From NCBI GenBank assembly GCA_030247885.1, contig JAPDRO010000015.1:682001-746000 (forward strand): a DNA stretch of 64,000 nt, written 5' to 3'. Source of the DNA: Taxawa tesnikishii (nom. ined.). Its lineage: Eukaryota; Ascomycota; Dothideomycetes; Dothideales. Shown here in pieces: positions 11,231 to 22,058 of this stretch. Positions within the stretch are counted from its first letter, which is position 1, and each line of letters opens with the position of its first letter. Both the position numbers and the translations under genes were made by a program. A model generated the notes under the pieces. It saw only the letters and a program-made list of their open reading frames with translations. It was not told where the DNA came from and did no database searches.

Positions 11231-12235
11231 CTTCGAGATGCAGCGCGCCGGATTGCGCGTTTGAGAAGAGGAAAGACTCCATCGTGATGTACAGAAGAAA
11301 GCGATACACGGGGGACCTATGTGATTGGTAAACCGATTTGCGGACTTGATTAGGCTGATTAACGGGGCGGAATTCATCCGTCAAACGTTGTATGCTATAG
11401 GCAATTTCTTCCGCTATGGGCAATAGGTGGATCGTTCCTAGACGTGCTATCGTTGTTGCGCGTTCCTTTTATTCGATCGGATATCTGCAGCATCCTACAG
11501 ACTTGAACCTATACTCGTCCGCTGCTCATACAGTCAGACCTGTCGGCTCGTTGTCAAAGCATGCGTAGGTTCTGCTCTGAAAAGTCCGTTCACCTTTCTC
11601 AGCAGTCGCTCTAGACCGCACTCCAACGCCATCGGACTGTTTCGTGCAGAGGGCTTGCAGTCTACCCTCGGCTTGCGAGTCGCAGCTCCTAGCACTCCCA
11701 CATGGTGGGGCCTACCTGGCACCGAAGACGGAATGCACGTTTGGCTGGATGACTCCTTGCTGCTTGGTTACTTGTATCATTTGAATACATAATTAACGTA
11801 TCGAGCAATACGGGCTTGTGGTCTAGCGGGTGATTCGAGCGATATGTTCCATCAAGAAATACAATTTACTCAGTCATCACAGCAAGACATCTTCTTAGTA
11901 TTCGGATCATCTCGTGGCCTGGATGCTGGGATGCAAAAGCTAATTCCGTAGCACTTGATCATTCGAAGATGATACGGCAACGTCATGGTTTTCGCAGGCT
12001 TGGATAGTAGTAGAGCAATGCAGCCATATCGGCCTTTCCATAGGACAAATCTAACCCTCTAACTGCAGCAGGTGCTAAACTGAGACAGGAATACGAAGAC
12101 TTCCCGAGACTTGAACGCCAATGCCAAAACACAAGACGGCGCTGATTGCGTGTTCCCAACCCAATGCGGAATGCAAGATCATAACTCATGATTTATGTAC
12201 AAGGAATGCCGTGAGCGAGCATTCACATCAAGCTT
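11231..12235. other. Intergenic, no gene seen
   Basis: Holds the promoter side of the MFS gene and the 3' flank of the aspartic protease gene. Only short uninformative frames are present. Confidence 0.5.
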
Positions 12236-13663
12236 TTACAGGGCAAACATCAGACCGGCACCGGCAGCGGCCATGGCAGCACCGTAGCCCAGAGCCTTGG
12301 TCTGAGCTGGAGCACCAGCAGTGGAGGAGACGGTTGGCTGACCACCATTGCGTGCACCACCACTGTTGACAGCGACGGAGGTGACGGCGGAGGCAACTCC
12401 CGTAGCATCTGGAACACCGTTGGATGTGCTGGTACCGTTGGTGATTTCGAGGATGTTGTTGCCAGTGGAGTTGAAGTTAGTCTGGGCGAGCGAGATCTCA
12501 TTATTGGTGAGGTCGTAGACGATATATGCAGAGCGGATGAAGGTGTCGCCGAGCACAGGAGTCGACTCGCCGGCCAAACCGATACCGAGGATGCAGATGG
12601 GGTTGCGGCCCTGGTAGCCAGCGACGATGACAAGCTCGTTCATGGGGACGCTGATAGTGGGCGACGAAAAGGTGAAGTCGATTGTCGTGTCGTTGTCGGC
12701 AAGACCACAGTCAACAAAGGCAGCACCTTGTGACTCGTCGTACTGAGCGCCAAGCTCGCTGAATATGGATTGGGCAACATTGTCTGGCAGATACATCAAG
12801 CTAGAACCGGAGTCGAGAAGAGCGCCGGTACGCAAGTTGTTGGCGATCGAGCCGTTGTTGCCATTAAGGCCAACACCAGTAAGAGCAATCACCAACTCAG
12901 CGTAGACACCGTCTTCCCTGATGATTGGCAAAGTCTCGAGAGTGCCATGGTACTTTTCGGTGTTGACGCCGCCAAAGAGGATAGATCCAGTCGAGGCATC
13001 AAGGTCGTTCAACCACAAGCTGTAGGCATTGGTGTTGATCAAGCCGAGCTGCATCATATGCTGAGGCACGTTGGGGTAGATGTCTCCAATGCCATACTGC
13101 ACAATAGCCTCGTTTGTAGGGTAGCCAATTCCGATGATGCCTTCTTGCGAGCTGGACTGGTAGCCAACACCGAACTGCTGAGCCGGGATCTCAACACCAC
13201 CGATGTGCAGCGTATCGGTTGCGTAGTCTCCAACCGATCCGGAGCCGTCGACATAGCTGATGTTGAATAGCGAATTCACGTACTCGTACGTCGTTGAAGA
13301 GTTTGGTGCATAAGTACCGGCGACGGCACAAGGACTGCCACTCGATGTACATAGCTCTGAGTTGGCGACGTTCACCCAGAGGTCACTGCTACCCGTGTCG
13401 ATATGTAATCGCAGGGACTGTTCAGGCGTTCCCATTGTCACGTTAGCAAAGTAGAGCGTCTCCTCGTTGTCCAAGGTCTGCTGGACGGTGTTGGCCCGCT
13501 TCCGTAACCGGTCCCTCTGGAGCGGGTTCTCGACATGTCTGCGCTGAATGTCAAACTGCGCAACCTTTAAAGGTGCTGCATCAGTGCGCTTCTGGAGGTT
13601 GATCGCATCGGATCCAGTAATGATGCTACTGGCAGCAAGGGCTAAGGCGGGCAGGCGCCACAT
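12236..13663 (-). CDS. Secreted, probably GPI-anchored aspartic protease (yapsin/SAP-like, family A1)
   Basis: A single exon of 475 aa. A signal peptide (MWRLPALALAASSIITGSDA) is followed by a basic propeptide ending near RDRLRKR, a likely Kex2-type cleavage site at about residue 56. The two catalytic aspartates lie in HIDTGSSDLW (Asp ~89) and ALLDSGSSLMYLP (Asp ~284), with SYVDGSGSVGDY as the flap region. Many N-glycosylation sequons are visible. The C terminus has a Ser/Thr/Ala-rich stretch and ends in a hydrophobic tail (YGAAMAAAGAGLMFAL), as in a GPI signal, so it probably acts at the wall or plasma membrane. Substrate range is unknown. Intact. Confidence 0.93.
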   Translation of the reverse strand: MWRLPALALAASSIITGSDAINLQKRTDAAPLKVAQFDIQRRHVENPLQRDRLRKRANTVQQTLDNEETLYFANVTMGTPEQSLRLHIDTGSSDLWVNVANSELCTSSGSPCAVAGTYAPNSSTTYEYVNSLFNISYVDGSGSVGDYATDTLHIGGVEIPAQQFGVGYQSSSQEGIIGIGYPTNEAIVQYGIGDIYPNVPQHMMQLGLINTNAYSLWLNDLDASTGSILFGGVNTEKYHGTLETLPIIREDGVYAELVIALTGVGLNGNNGSIANNLRTGALLDSGSSLMYLPDNVAQSIFSELGAQYDESQGAAFVDCGLADNDTTIDFTFSSPTISVPMNELVIVAGYQGRNPICILGIGLAGESTPVLGDTFIRSAYIVYDLTNNEISLAQTNFNSTGNNILEITNGTSTSNGVPDATGVASAVTSVAVNSGGARNGGQPTVSSTAGAPAQTKALGYGAAMAAAGAGLMFAL

Positions 13664-14973
13664 ATTGTGTTCGCTGCTTCAGATAAATTCCAGGTGTGGC
13701 GCAAAAGCTGTCGCTGTCGCTGTCGCTGTCGATCGAAAGAATAGTATGCCGGTAGGATAATGGAATGCACGGAATGGAACAGCTGCAAGGGGTATCTCCG
13801 AATAATGAGTGAGCGCAGGCTGAGAGAGGAAGAAAGGACGGATTTATTCAGGCGTATGATGATGACGCGGCCGACTTGGACAGACACAGTTGGAAGTGGC
13901 GCGGATCCCATAGCCGTGGTGACGACTGTCCCGAGCGATCCCGTGGGGTAGTAAGGTTAGTGCCGACCGAAACACTGCAAATTGCCAATCATCTAAGACT
14001 CGTTTAGGTCAGCCAAGAAGGCAAAGAGATGTGGGCTTGGGGGCTGTGGGATTGATGGAATTGTAAGCATGGTTGAGTGCGAAGAAAAGCATGGAACTCT
14101 CGCCTTGGCCCGCTTAGAATGACAAACTTTCCATATGGGTGGTGACGGCAGGGATCAGAGAAGACGTGCGTAATCCGCGGCTCTGAAGATCTGGGCTTGG
14201 AATGCCGCAAACCGGCCCTTGCCAGCGAACGGCGACGGAGGCCACGCACCTGCTGCATAGTCGGAATATGTAAGACAGTGCAAATGCCCAGCCGGGATCG
14301 AGGTCTCGCTTTGCCAGCGTATGTGTCTCATTCAGTCTTGTTCGGGTTCTTCGGACCGCCAACTGAGTGATCCATCTATCTTGGGCGGTCGGGAGATCCT
14401 CGTTCATCGCCGCAAGGATTCGGGATGAGGCTCAACTCCACGCGCCTTGTGCATAAGCCGGCAGGAATAGAGAGTTCGAGACCGCTTTCAAGCTCGGTGC
14501 TTCCGCATGGCTGCAGCAGACTGCAGCAGACTGCAGGAACTCGTTTCTCGGCCAATTGCCTTCCCCACGTTATACTCTGGTATCTGCAGCCTTGGAATAA
14601 TCATTCTTGTGCCTGCTTCGGCCAGGCTCGCCGTTTCCGCAACGGCGGCTTGCTTGTACCCGTACTCCGCGGCTGCAGCTGTCAGCGCCCAGCGTTGAGC
14701 TCTTACCGTCTGCTTCTCGCATACGGCAACGTTTGCCCCGAGAGGCTTTGGGTCGTGTTACGCATGCAAGCATGTGCAGCCCGCCTGTTCATGCTTGTTT
14801 GTGACGTCTGCAAGGACGAGAAATCCTTTGCGTGACGCGCGCGAGTCATTCCGCAAATATGTGATATTACATGCCTACGCGTGAACTCGTTCTGAATCGC
14901 GTCGACAACAAGCGGCCGTTAAGCAGCCCAAACGCCATGTGAAGCTAAACAGAACAGATTACGCACGCCTGCC
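13664..14973. promoter_or_regulatory. Divergent intergenic region, protease / mannosidase
   Basis: 1.3 kb between two divergent genes. It includes a short (GTCGCT)n-like run near 13710-13730. No convincing coding region is seen. Confidence 0.4.
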
Positions 14974-16773
14974 ATGGCTCTCAATCCTTCGAAGAAGAGG
15001 TCTCGATATCTCGTCATCGTTGCCCTACTACTCTTCCTGCTCTACTTCCACCACGACCGCATCACGCAAAGCCGAGCTTATCAGTGGAGCATCTCGCGAT
15101 CGCCTGGAGCACCAACGAGTGCTACAAAAGATGCAGATTTTCAATGGCGCGATCTGCCCGTTCGGTACCCCGTCACATCTCTAACGTCTCTACCTATCGG
15201 TGCACCGAACAAGCTACCGAAAGTCCAGTTCACCTTCCCCAGAGAATCGTCGACTGAGAGGTCTGCCCGAAAGACTCGACAGACAGCTGTGAAGGATGCA
15301 TTTGAACGCTGCTGGAAGGCATACAAAGAGCACGCATGGATGGCAGACGAATTGGCCCCCGTCTCTGGAGGGAAGAAGGATGTGTTCGGCGGCTGGGCTG
15401 CGACTCTTGTTGACAGCCTCGATACACTCTGGATCATGGGATTGAAGACCGAATTTGCCGATGCAGTATCAGCAGCAGTCTCGATCGACTTCGGTGGCTC
15501 GAGTTTAGAGGAGATCAACGTCTTCGAGACGACTATCCGCTACCTAGGAGGCTTCCTGTCCGCTTACGACTTGAGTGGAGATGAGCGACTGCTTGAAAAA
15601 GCTATCGAGCTTGGTGAAATGCTGCTGGTCGCGTTTGACACGCCAAACAGGATGCCCATCACACGCTGGAACGTCCAAGAAGCTAAGAAGAGCCACGCTC
15701 AATTGGCTCATGATCAATCGCTTGTCGCAGAGATCGGGTCCCTCACATTGGAGTTCACTCGTCTCTCCCAAGCCACTAGTGACTCACGGTGGTACGATGC
15801 TGTTCACAGGATCATGCAGGCGTTCGATCACCAACAGGCAAAAACGAAGCTCCCGGGAATGTGGCCTATCCTGGTCGACGCGAGAAAACTCGACTTCACC
15901 TGGCACGGTACCTTCACGCTAGGAGCGATGTCGGATTCGCTGTACGAATACTTTCCAAAGATGCATGCTCTCCTTGGCGGTCTAGATCCCATGTACGAGA
16001 AGCTGTACATGGACTCTATGACCACGGCCATCAAGTACACGCTTTGGCGACCAATGACTCCTGATAAAGCTGACATACTGATCTCCGGCAACGCACATGC
16101 TCCAGACACAGGCCAGAAGTCCGCAGGCGGTTTAGAAACACAGGGTCAGCACCTGGTCTGCTTCGCCGGAGGAATGTTCGCGCTAGGCGGCCGCCTGTTT
16201 GAAAAGCAAGAACACGTGGACATTGGTCGGAAGCTGACCGATGGATGCATCTGGACGTACAATGCGCTTCCTCTGGGCATCATGCCAGAAGTTTTCCACA
16301 TGGCATCCTGCCCGACAAGTGCCATATGCGACTTCAATGAAACGTACTGGAAGGAGGAGGTTATGGCACGGGCAATCAACAATGGCGATAGCGATCCTGT
16401 GGAGAAGATTATAGAGAAGGAGCACTTACCACCTGGATTCACGGTTATCGATGACCGCCGTTACATCCTGCGCCCAGAAGCTATCGAGAGCGTCTTTGTC
16501 CTGTACCGCATCACTGGCCGGAAGGACCTGCTCGAGACGGCATGGACGATGTTCCAGGTGATTCAGGAAAACACCATGACAGAGCTGGCAAATGGAGCAC
16601 TTGCCGACATCACTATTGAAGATGGCCGGCGAACCGTGACGGATAGCATGGAGAGTTTCTGGTTGGCAGAGACCTTGAAGTACTTTTACCTCGTTTTCAG
16701 CGAACCAACACTTATCAGTTTGGATGACTACGTCTTCAACACTGAAGCTCATCCTTTCAAGCGTCCTCAGTAG
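14974..16773 (+). CDS. Class I alpha-1,2-mannosidase, glycoside hydrolase family 47
   Basis: A single exon of 599 aa. It is a type II membrane protein: a basic N terminus (MALNPSKKRSR) precedes an anchor helix (YLVIVALLLFLLYF), then a stem and a luminal GH47 (alpha/alpha)7 barrel. Family landmarks are KDVFGGWAATLVDSLDTLWI, ETTIRYLGGFLSAYDLSGD, GQHLVCFAGGMFALGGR, ILRPEAIESVFVLYRITG and the end DSMESFWLAETLKYFYL, with the Ca2+-binding Thr region near VFNTEAHPF. These enzymes trim Man9GlcNAc2 N-glycans in the ER or Golgi. The short cytosolic tail and anchor fit Golgi or ER residence; which one is not shown. Intact. Confidence 0.95.
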   Translation: MALNPSKKRSRYLVIVALLLFLLYFHHDRITQSRAYQWSISRSPGAPTSATKDADFQWRDLPVRYPVTSLTSLPIGAPNKLPKVQFTFPRESSTERSARKTRQTAVKDAFERCWKAYKEHAWMADELAPVSGGKKDVFGGWAATLVDSLDTLWIMGLKTEFADAVSAAVSIDFGGSSLEEINVFETTIRYLGGFLSAYDLSGDERLLEKAIELGEMLLVAFDTPNRMPITRWNVQEAKKSHAQLAHDQSLVAEIGSLTLEFTRLSQATSDSRWYDAVHRIMQAFDHQQAKTKLPGMWPILVDARKLDFTWHGTFTLGAMSDSLYEYFPKMHALLGGLDPMYEKLYMDSMTTAIKYTLWRPMTPDKADILISGNAHAPDTGQKSAGGLETQGQHLVCFAGGMFALGGRLFEKQEHVDIGRKLTDGCIWTYNALPLGIMPEVFHMASCPTSAICDFNETYWKEEVMARAINNGDSDPVEKIIEKEHLPPGFTVIDDRRYILRPEAIESVFVLYRITGRKDLLETAWTMFQVIQENTMTELANGALADITIEDGRRTVTDSMESFWLAETLKYFYLVFSEPTLISLDDYVFNTEAHPFKRPQ

Positions 16774-17329
16774 TTCAATAAGCACGGCCTGGCGTCTGCT
16801 GGGGACAAACAGGCATCGGATGGATGAGCAAGGAGATGATGATACGATACCACGACCTTAGTTCTGCATTAATAACTCTTTCCTTCCCATACATCTCTCT
16901 CCTCATCCCTTGTCCACGCTCTCTTTTGTCGTGAGGAATTGTTTGTCTCGGACAGGTACCTTGGGAAGTCATGTGTCTTGCACATGCATACGTGGATGAT
17001 GAGAGGCTTCTACAGAGGCCGATACCTGGCTCGCTCACAGCAAGTGGCAAGCCTTCTTTCGAACAGGTTTGGCAGTAGTGACAGATCACCCCCACCATGG
17101 AGCTGCTTAAGACCTTGATGGCAGAAAGCAGGTGCCACGTCGGCTGCACGTGTTGAGCTAGATTCATACGTAGACTGCTGCTGCAGGCGTAATATATATA
17201 TCCCTTCCACAGCCATGACTCTTTCTGCACAAACAACACACCACCAAACGATTTACCCACCACATCAATCTCACCCCTGATCTATCACCTCTTGGTACAC
17301 CTGTTGTATCCATCAATACAATCAACCAG
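16774..17329. promoter_or_regulatory. Intergenic with TATA box
   Basis: Mannosidase 3' flank and the promoter of the next gene. A TATA-like AATATATATAT lies at 17191-17201, about 130 bp before the ATG at 17330, followed by a CA/TC-rich leader. Confidence 0.5.
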
Positions 17330-18155
17330 ATGTCTGACGACGAGGGCGTCCCCGATCGCTACCGGACATTTCCTTGGGAGAGACCGGGCCACAGCAATCC
17401 GGCCCTGTCCCTCGCTCTGCGAGGCACGTGGCTCCTCCTTCTTTGTTCTTCCAGACAGCTAACACCTTGCTGAAACAGACAATCATGAAGCAGACGACTG
17501 GCTTGCCAGGGCCGAACGTGAAGAACGCATTCGACCAAGACGAGATCACTCACTGATATTCTCCAACGACGGAGGGGATGAGTTTATACCTTGGCATGGA
17601 GAGGTGCCTCCAGGGGAATGGGTTATCGTGGAACCTTGTCCACGACATAGACGACCAAGGCGAGAAGCACCACGCGATCGCTACGGCATGTTCTCGAACC
17701 GCTTCGACGCGCTCGAAATGGTTCTCATCGACCGCCGCGAGCGCGGAACGGAACGCAGGATTCGCAACCCACCGCCCGCATACGAAGAAGTGGAAGAGCG
17801 TGCCTGGCCGCGTCGCCTTCGACGTTCAGGGAGACCGGTCCCGGGCTGGGCAAGACGCCAAGATCCTGCCCTCGATGACTTTGGTTTTGGTGGGCTGGAC
17901 CTGGATCGCGAGGACGAGATGTCGCGGGACTATCGCAGCCTCTCGCCGACGTTTGAGTCGCGTCGCCGCTCCCGGAGTCCTGAGCGAGAAGGTTGGGAGG
18001 CTGCGCCCCGCCACTGGCGCACGAGAAGCCCTTTGCGAGGAGGATGGGAGGGGAAGAGAGACGCGGACACCCTCCTAGGATTCGCGTTATTGGTGAGGAT
18101 GAGAGTGAATGGTGGCCGCTGGAGCCTTGATGAGGCCTACGGAGATGAGATGTAG
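17330..18155 (+). CDS. Arginine-rich orphan protein, 256 aa
   Basis: I do not recognise this protein. Exon 1 (17330-17423, MSDDEGVPDRYRTFPWERPG) joins exon 2 (17479-18155) through a probable 55-nt GC-AG intron: GCACGT donor, CTAAC branch, AACAG acceptor. No GT donor in the right phase is available, and the join yields NHEADDWLARAEREERIRPR with no stop. The product is hydrophilic, very rich in Arg, Glu and Asp, with a PPPAYEEVEER segment near residue 135 (PPxY-like, a possible WW-domain ligand) and an RS-like stretch (SRRRSRSPER). No membrane helix is seen. It may be a scaffold or RNA-associated protein, but that is only composition. The splice model is the weakest part. Confidence 0.55.
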
Positions 18156-18988
18156 TGATGGATTGCGAGGGGAAATGAGGTCAAATTGCGAAGGGAGGAT
18201 GATGTCGAATTGGCTGAGGCAGCGAACTGGCGAAGGGCATTCTGGTAGCGACACAATTACCTGCTTGTCCCGTTTCTCTTTCTATGCCTTGTGTTTTCTA
18301 TTACATGCCATGATACGAACCGGGATAGCAATCCTACCAGAATGGCAAGGACAGCGCGTTTGCTTGAATGCTTCAGTGCTTCTCCAAGTGCAGTCGCATG
18401 TGAAGTGCAAGGTGAACATCCGGAATATATACGAAGCAGCCGAGGACTTTCCGATAGTGGTAAGCCGCACGATCGCCAGCGGAGAGGGTGAAGAAACGCC
18501 TGGAAACGGCCCGTGCACGGCAAGAAGCCATGACGGTTCTTGGCTCTCTGCATGGTGGTTTTTGGAGATGAGCATCTCCTCACGCTGGACACGCACCACT
18601 TCGAACGCAGTCGTTGCATCACGCAAAACCGTAATCCGAACTTCTCTCGTCCGAACTCGCGTTCACCACACCAGCCCTTGCCTCGTCCTATTTCCGCTTA
18701 TATCACCACAACACGCTTCTCCCAAGCACGTTCAATTCCTATCGGCGCGAGCTTCCAAAAGGGACCAATACCTTTGTACAACTTTCTGCGCGAGCTCTTT
18801 GCCCCCAAGCTGTAAGTGAGGCGCCGATATCGTATCGTATCAACACCTGAGCCATCTCGAACACACCAACCCAGTGCTAATAGCTTCACCGCAGACTCGA
18901 ATTGCGCACCTCTGCCACCTTCCACTTGCACCACGTGTACACGCCAAAAGCCCCATAATTAGACTTCTATCCTTCAAACAACCTCACC
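18156..18988. promoter_or_regulatory. Intergenic and 5' UTR of the G3BP-like gene
   Basis: The stretch carries the orphan 3' flank and the leader of the G3BP-like gene, including a probable 5'-UTR intron (18812-18894). No coding region is supported. Confidence 0.45.
18812..18894 (+). other. Probable 5'-UTR intron of the G3BP-like gene
   Basis: Perfect GTAAGT donor at 18812, GTGCTAATAG branch site and CACCGCAG acceptor ending at 18894 (83 nt), followed 94 bp later by the ATG at 18989. Inferred from splice signals only. Confidence 0.55.
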
Positions 18989-20900
18989 ATGGCCACTGAT
19001 GTCTCTTCCGTGCCTATCAACGGCAACTTCGCCTCTCACTCCGGCTACGGCTCATCAGACCAGAACCACTCCGCCTACGCCAACAACAACTCCACCTCTC
19101 AATCTGCCTACGGAAACGCCGCCCCATCTACCACCTCCAACACAACGTCACAAAGTAACAGCGCATCGGAGATTCCCAAGGATGAGGTTGGCTGGTACTT
19201 CGTGGAGCAATACTACACCACCCTGAGCCGGAGTCCTGAGAAGCTCTACGTAAGTGGGAGGTAATGCGGCATGGACAAGAATACACGCTGACCTATCAAC
19301 CAGCTGTTCTACAACAAGCGCTCGCAATTCGTGTCTGGTCAGGAGACTGACAAGGTCGCAGTGTGCGTCGGGCAAAGGGTAAGCTGCCACATGCGTACGG
19401 AGGAAGACCGGCATTGACAATCGACTAGGCCATCAACGACCGCATCAAGCAGCTTGACTTCCAGGACTGTAAAGTCCGTGTGACAAACGTCGATTCCCAG
19501 GCTTCCGACGAAAACATCGTTATCCAGGTCATCGGCGAGATCTCGAACAAGTCTGCACCGCATAGGAAGTTCACGCAGACTTTCGTCCTCGCTGCTCAGA
19601 CTAACGGCTACTTCGTCCTGAACGACATCTTCCGCTATATCATTGAAGAGCAGGATGAGGAAGAAGCTCCAATTGAGGAGCCACAACAGGAGACACAAGC
19701 CGTCGAGCAGCCAAGCGGAGTGCAGGAGCCAGCCCCAACGGCAGATCATTCCGAGACCCTTCCCAGCACCGACGATGCAGCTACTGCTGAGCAAGCCGCT
19801 ACCAAGGTTGACACCGCTATTGAGGAGAAAGTCCTCAAGGAGGAGCCCACTGCTGAAGAGACTCCGGCTGCCGTCAACGGTGATGCCACTCCTGCTGCAG
19901 AGGAAGCGCCAGCGGCAGAGGAGTCGTCCGTGGCAGAGGAGTCAGCAGCGGCAGAGGAGTCGCCAGCGGCAGAAGAGTCACCCGCGGCCGCTGTCGCGGG
20001 CACCCAGCAGGAGACTGCTGAGGTTCCGGAGATCAAGACTGCAGAGGAGGTGCCACAGGCTGAGAAGCCCAAGGACCCAGAACCAACTCCAGCCGTCTCT
20101 CCGCCAAAGCCAGCACCAGCCAAGGCTGCCACACCTACCCAGGCCCCAGCACCAGCACCACCAAAGCCAGTCGTTCCAAAGACCTGGGCGAATCTGGCTG
20201 CCGCCGCTCATCGTACCGCCGCCCCTGCTGCTCCAGCACAACAAGCGGCACCAGCACCTAGCACTTCCGCCGTCCCTGCTCAGCCCAAGGCCGCTCCTCA
20301 GCCTGCAGTAGCTCCAGCTGCCCCAGCGACCCCTCTCCTGCCGCCTCTGCTGCTCCACCTCGCGATGCTTCGCCAGCCACCAGCCAGGGCGAGGAGTGGA
20401 CCAGCGTCGGTGACCACAAGAGACAGCAGTCTCGTGCCCAGGCCGCTGCTGGCGCTCAGTCGGTTCCCGAACACCGTGCTTACATCAAGAACGTGCACGA
20501 CCGGATCGATGCCAAGGAGCTGAGGACGGCCCTTGAGAAGTACGGAGAGCTGGCCTACTTCGATGTTTCCCGGCCCAAGGTCAGTGAACATGTGTCTGCG
20601 TTTTCTTACGTCGCTAACACTCTGCAGAACTGCGCATTCGTCGACTTCAAGACAGCCGATGCTTACCAGAAAGCCCTCTCCTCCAACCCACTTCAGGTCG
20701 GTGACGAGGAGGTGACAGTCGAGGAGCGCCGCATGAAGCCCGGTTCTTACCCATACGTTCCTCGCGGTCGTGGCGGCATGAGGGGCGGCGCCAACCAGGG
20801 CCCCAACCGTGGATCCTTCCAGGGCGGTCGTGGCGGCTACCAGCAGAGAGGACGCGGCGGTGCTGCCGGCCGTGGAAGGGGCGGTGCTCAGGCTGCTTAA
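18989..20900 (+). CDS. NTF2-domain and RRM protein (G3BP/Nxt3-like)
   Basis: Exons 18989-19249, 19304-19378, 19429-20579 and 20628-20900. A Ser/Asn/Gln-rich N terminus leads into an NTF2-like domain (VGWYFVEQYYTTLSRSPEKL to TNGYFVLNDIFRYIIEEQ). A long Glu/Ala/Pro-rich linker follows, then an RRM (HRAYIKNVHDRIDAKELRTA; RNP1-like NCAFVDFKTADA) and a C-terminal RGG tail (PRGRGGMRGGANQGPNRGS). This order is that of G3BP/Nxt3 proteins, which bind mRNA, work with the Ubp3/USP10 deubiquitinase and nucleate stress granules. The frame slips by -1 in the linker near 20320-20335 (CCCC runs), joining AVAPAAPA to SAAPPRDASPATSQGEEW. The last intron is 48 nt (3n) without a stop. Confidence 0.9.
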
Positions 20901-21486
20901 GTAACCGCCGTTTGGTGAGCTCAAGCCGGTGCTTCGACACGCGACCAGACTCTACGACTCCACACTATGGTCAGCGTGACGTTTATCTTCTATCAGCGAT
21001 CACTTCACCTGTACACTACGTCTACTTTCGAAAAAGTCTCTTTCGTCAGCGTTAAAGCGACCGGGGGAATTCAAAATGGCAGAAAAAGAGTCCATGGTCT
21101 TCTTCGAGTTCGTCCCTTCTTCTCTTACTACCTCATGCATAGCGGTTCCGCCATGATTGTTCAGAGATGGATCGTTTCTGGTTTTCGTTGCATTCGGCGA
21201 GTTTTTTACGTGGCTTTGGCTCTTGTTGCGTTCGTCACCATTGTTTTACTGAAGTAATCTGCTCTAGGCGAGGATCGTTGTACGGACGGGATGTATAGCA
21301 AGCACACGGCGGCGGGGCGAGCGGGAGAGCGGTGTTGTCGTTGTACTCTGAATCTGCAAGCAGGTGCTGGGAGGGAGGAAGGAAGGAAGGAGGAAGCTTG
21401 GATGTACGAGTTGGTGGCTTCGTGGCTTTGTGTATTGGTACAAATGTGGCAAGTGCTGAACTGATGGCGCGTATGCTGAAAATGGC

Positions 21487-21534
<48 letters not shown>

Positions 21535-22058
21535 CGTGTGAAGCGTGTTCTTGTCCCCCATTCGTCGACGGGCAGGGTTAGTGCGTGCCTAATCTGGCGT
21601 TGGCGCGCATGCCACGGATGCCTGACCGAGATGATCACATCGTCTCATCTCATCCGGGCTCTCGTCGTGTGTGTTTGTGTGTGGAAGCTACAGACACGTT
21701 GCCTGCCGTGTCTCGCGCGCTTGGTGCGATTATTTCTTCGAGGGAGCTGTCACCCGCTCGAAACCTGCTGCTCATCCGTCACCAGGCGCTATCATACACG
21801 CCTGCAACCGATCCATCTCGGGGAAGCTGGTGTGGGGTATCGTAGCATCATCGTCGTTCTCTAACGCCGCCCGCTAGTCGTCAACGCTACTACAGAGACC
21901 CCTTGGAAGTTCCTCATGATAGCTGCGAGTGCGTTGACATCTCAAAAGCACCGCCCCGACCAAGTTCCTGTCGCATCCGGTTCTACCTCCGGACATGTCA
22001 CGTAGCACGGCGGCGCGATAGCCATCTCATCCTCCCGAACAACCTACGTTGGCACACA
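20901..22058. other. Intergenic with TG microsatellite
   Basis: G3BP 3' UTR and upstream region of the septin-like gene. A 96-codon ATG frame at 20967-21257 ending in a hydrophobic stretch is present but has no other support. A (TG)n tract lies at 21493-21530. Confidence 0.45.
21493..21530 (+). repeat. (TG)19 microsatellite
   Basis: Nineteen uninterrupted TG copies, flanked by TATA and TATGCG. Confidence 0.97.

Noticed and set aside
11815-11890. tRNA A-box-like GGTCTAGCGG
   Set aside because: No B box or foldable stems follow.
19643-20311. 222-codon Arg/Gln/Pro-rich frame overlapping the G3BP-like linker
   Set aside because: Composition is that of a frame-shifted Pro/Ala/Glu-rich linker; the real frame carries NTF2 and RRM domains.
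20967-21257. 96-codon ATG frame with a hydrophobic end, after the G3BP-like gene
   Set aside because: Lies where the 3' UTR is expected, has no promoter or intron evidence and no family.
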